Part shown: positions 5,186 through 6,490 of the stretch, in pieces
Layout: each line of letters starts with the position of its first letter
Position numbering within the stretch: the stretch's first letter is position 1
Source of the DNA: Treponema sp.
GTDB lineage: Bacteria > Spirochaetota > Spirochaetia > Treponematales > Breznakiellaceae
Length of the DNA stretch: 6,490 bases
Assembly (NCBI GenBank): GCA_031272575.1
Contig: JAISTO010000133.1
Location: 1-6,490 of the forward strand
Direction: 5' to 3'
The notes under the pieces: model-generated
Database searches by the model: none
Seen by the model: the letters and a program-made list of their open reading frames with translations, nothing else
What the model was told of the DNA's origin: nothing
Program-made: the position numbers and the translations under genes

Positions 5186-6176
5186 CGAAACCCTGCCCCC
5201 CTACACGGCCATCGGGGGGGGGCGGCGGGAAGGCGCGGGGCTCTCGCTGGTCATCCTGAACCGCGCGAACCCGGCGTCGCGTTTCGCGTTTTTTCAGGAA
5301 CTCGAAAAAGAGGGCTTCGACCGCATCGTGTCCATCGAGGCGGGCGGGCAGCGCTACGATATCGAGGAACTGGCGGCGCGGTTCCCCCAGGTGCGCTTCA
5401 TCATTTTACAGGATGAAATAAGCCCGGGCGCTCAGGTGAATCTGGGGGCCGCGGAAGTGGAAAGCCCCTTCTTCCTCGTCATCTGGAATGACTGCCGCAT
5501 CACGCGGGGCGGGGACGCGGGCCATATACTCGAGCGGGTTCTGCTGGGGGCTGCCCCCTCAGGAGGCGCTCAGGATGACGCGCGCGCCCCCCGGCTCTGC
5601 ACGGTGCCGATCGTGCAGACCGCGCAGGCCGAGACCCTCGCGACGCTCTGCGCCCCGGCGATCAAGCGCTTCGTGATCAGCACCGCGCCCTTCGTGCCGG
5701 ATCGCGAGGGCGCGCCGACCCTCTTCCCCTACGAGGGCATGGGCATCTACGACCGGGAGCGCTTCTTCCGTATCGGCGGCTACGACGCCGGTATGCGCAA
5801 CTTCCACTGGCAACTGCTGGACTTCGGCTTCCGGTGCTGGCTCTGGGGCGAGGAACTGGCGGCCACCCGCTCGGTGAAACTCTCCTGCTCAGGCCAGATA
5901 CCGGTGCACGATTGCAGCCTGGACGACAGTTACCGCCGCTTCTACCTGAAAAACCTCGCGCCCGTCTTCCGCGCCGACCATGCCAACATCCCCATACGGG
6001 CCTTCCCCGGCTACGCGTTCCGCAGCCGCATCGGGCTTTTTGCCAGTTGGATGGAATTTTCCGCGGCGCGGCGCTGGGCCGCGCAGAACCGCTACCGCTT
6101 CAGGCTGGGCATACCGCGCCTCAATTCCCTGTGGCGGGAAATCCCGGATTTGGGAAGTGGGGAGGGTGGGGAGTAG
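5160..6176 (+). CDS. Glycosyltransferase-like protein (GT-A / family 2-like)
   Basis: This 338-residue protein begins LSLVILNRANPASRFAFFQE after a short leader, and a strand-turn VIWNDCRI (about 106-113) sits where family 2 transferases carry the metal-binding DXD. The acidic motif is reduced to N110-D111, so activity is uncertain. G195-I-Y-D-R-E-R-F-F-R-I-G-G-Y-D209 followed by W217-QLLDFGFRCWLWG matches the acceptor-side (Y/D)R..F...GG(F/Y)D...LDFG.R pattern of galactosyltransferase-like GT2/GT7 C-terminal regions. No membrane helix or signal peptide is seen, so it is probably cytosolic or membrane-associated. The ATG at 5160 lies inside the spiro-SPASM gene with GGAG (5152-5155) 4 nt upstream; GTG at 5157 is an alternative. 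The 26-nt overlap suggests translational coupling and a shared pathway. Codons 19-21 are nine G. The last codons (GSGEGGE) fall in the start of a G-rich repeat array, so the native C-terminus may have been altered. Confidence 0.8.
   Translation: MNTIPSTISETLPPYTAIGGGRREGAGLSLVILNRANPASRFAFFQELEKEGFDRIVSIEAGGQRYDIEELAARFPQVRFIILQDEISPGAQVNLGAAEVESPFFLVIWNDCRITRGGDAGHILERVLLGAAPSGGAQDDARAPRLCTVPIVQTAQAETLATLCAPAIKRFVISTAPFVPDREGAPTLFPYEGMGIYDRERFFRIGGYDAGMRNFHWQLLDFGFRCWLWGEELAATRSVKLSCSGQIPVHDCSLDDSYRRFYLKNLAPVFRADHANIPIRAFPGYAFRSRIGLFASWMEFSAARRWAAQNRYRFRLGIPRLNSLWREIPDLGSGEGGE
5214..5222. repeat. Nine-G tract in the 5' coding part of the glycosyltransferase-like gene
   Basis: GGG GGG GGG forms codons 19-21. 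Gain of one G would put TGA at 5414-5416 in frame; loss of one G would reach TGA at 5257-5259. Both truncate the protein before its conserved motifs. The current length keeps the gene open ('on'). Confidence 0.85.
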
Positions 6177-6207
6177 GGAGTGGGGAATGGGGAATGGGGA
6201 GTGGGGG
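6152..6207. repeat. G-rich heptamer array RTGGGGA at the 3' end of the glycosyltransferase-like gene
   Basis: Six 7-bp units run from 6166 to 6207: GTGGGGA, GTAGGGA, GTGGGGA, ATGGGGA, ATGGGGA, GTGGGGG. Degenerate units precede them from 6152. The stop codon TAG at 6174-6176 lies inside the second unit. The regular G-runs with 3-nt spacers could form G-quadruplex structures on the + strand or in the mRNA. Confidence 0.85.
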
Positions 6208-6375
6208 CGTGATGCGAGAGCGGGAGGTGGCTGCGAGTAAGGGCTGTGTGGTGCTTGGGACGGTGGAAAGTGGACGGTGGAGGATGCGGTTTAAAAGTCT
6301 TTCGTACTACCGGTATGCATGGGGTGCTGCGCAGGCTCTCGCACAACCGCCACCACTTTCCACCGTCCACCGCAC
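6204..6375 (-). repeat. Dispersed repeat element, right copy (inverted relative to the left copy)
   Basis: This is the reverse complement of the element at 3187-3368, with 9 mismatches in the best 142 bp. Eight of the nine are transitions, and none falls in the 16-bp terminal arms (6258-6273 and 6353-6368), which remain perfectly complementary. It begins 28 bp after the stop of the glycosyltransferase-like gene. Together the copies bracket the two-gene + strand operon. Confidence 0.8.
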
Positions 6376-6490
6376 TGTCAACAAGTTAAGGAAAACAAGA
6401 CCGTCATTGCCGGGCTTGACATAGTTCGGTTTTAACCGAACTACGCAATCTACTCCTCAAAAGGGCCATTTTGGTAGAGATTCCGCGATC
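6376..6490. other. Non-coding tail, possibly the edge of another intergenic repeat
   Basis: No gene is seen. The stretch GTCATTGCCGGGCTTGAC (6402-6419) resembles, from memory, palindromic intergenic repeats scattered in various bacterial genomes. The window ends before its partner could be seen. Confidence 0.35.
6422..6443. repeat. Perfect 10-bp hairpin TAGTTCGGTT / AACCGAACTA
   Basis: The arms at 6422-6431 and 6434-6443 are perfectly complementary with a TT centre. No T-run follows on either strand, so it is not a classical intrinsic terminator. It lies about 245 bp beyond the glycosyltransferase-like stop. It could be an operator-like palindrome, the hairpin of a repeat element or a weak bidirectional terminator. 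Confidence 0.65.

Noticed and set aside
3187..6375. Composite transposon or IS element
   Set aside because: The flanking elements are short and non-coding and no transposase, integrase or target duplication is visible. A passive repeat pair is the safer description.
6422..6443. Rho-independent terminator of the spiro-SPASM operon
   Set aside because: The stem is perfect but no T-run follows on either strand and it lies about 245 bp after the last stop codon.

Overview
The window most likely comes from a GC-rich spirochaete of the Treponema/Breznakiella group, the kind found in termite and other animal guts. Two things point there. The + strand gene at 3599-5185 looks like the spirochaete-restricted 'spiro-SPASM' radical SAM family. 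The - strand gene at 858-2849 has an architecture typical of gut treponemes: a signal peptide, a CsgG/LpoB-like domain and a C-terminal DUF1566-like domain. No RNA gene, CRISPR array or transposase is visible.

Left part (1-2849), all on the - strand. In transcription order it holds an exported CsgG/DUF1566-like protein (2849-858), a small four-helix membrane protein with a VanZ-like signature (779-303), and a PDZ-domain lipoprotein that overlaps it by 7 nt and runs off the window (309-1). All three concern the cell envelope. Each of the three starts has a clear AGGAG-type ribosome binding site.

Middle (2850-3598), about 750 bp without a gene. It separates the divergent transcription units and is crowded with low-complexity DNA: a run of ten G (3017-3026) inside a possible - strand promoter, a ~180 bp element with internal inverted repeats (3187-3368), several arrays of 7-bp units, and a run of nine C (3550-3558) just upstream of the spiro-SPASM gene.

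Right part (3599-6176), + strand: the spiro-SPASM protein and a GT-A-type glycosyltransferase-like protein overlap by 26 nt and look translationally coupled. The second gene carries nine consecutive G near its 5' end. A one-base change in either direction would truncate it. The gene runs into a G-rich heptamer array, followed by a second, inverted copy of the ~180 bp element (6204-6375). The window ends in a short repeat-like tail containing a perfect 10-bp hairpin.

Overall this is a compact envelope/glycosylation locus with unusually many contingency-type signals: four G/C homopolymers of 8-10 bases, heptamer arrays, and an inverted repeat pair bracketing the two-gene operon. The most interesting hypothesis is that expression of the exported protein and of the glycosyltransferase-like protein is phase-variable, and that the bracketed segment can invert. 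That is inference from sequence features only.
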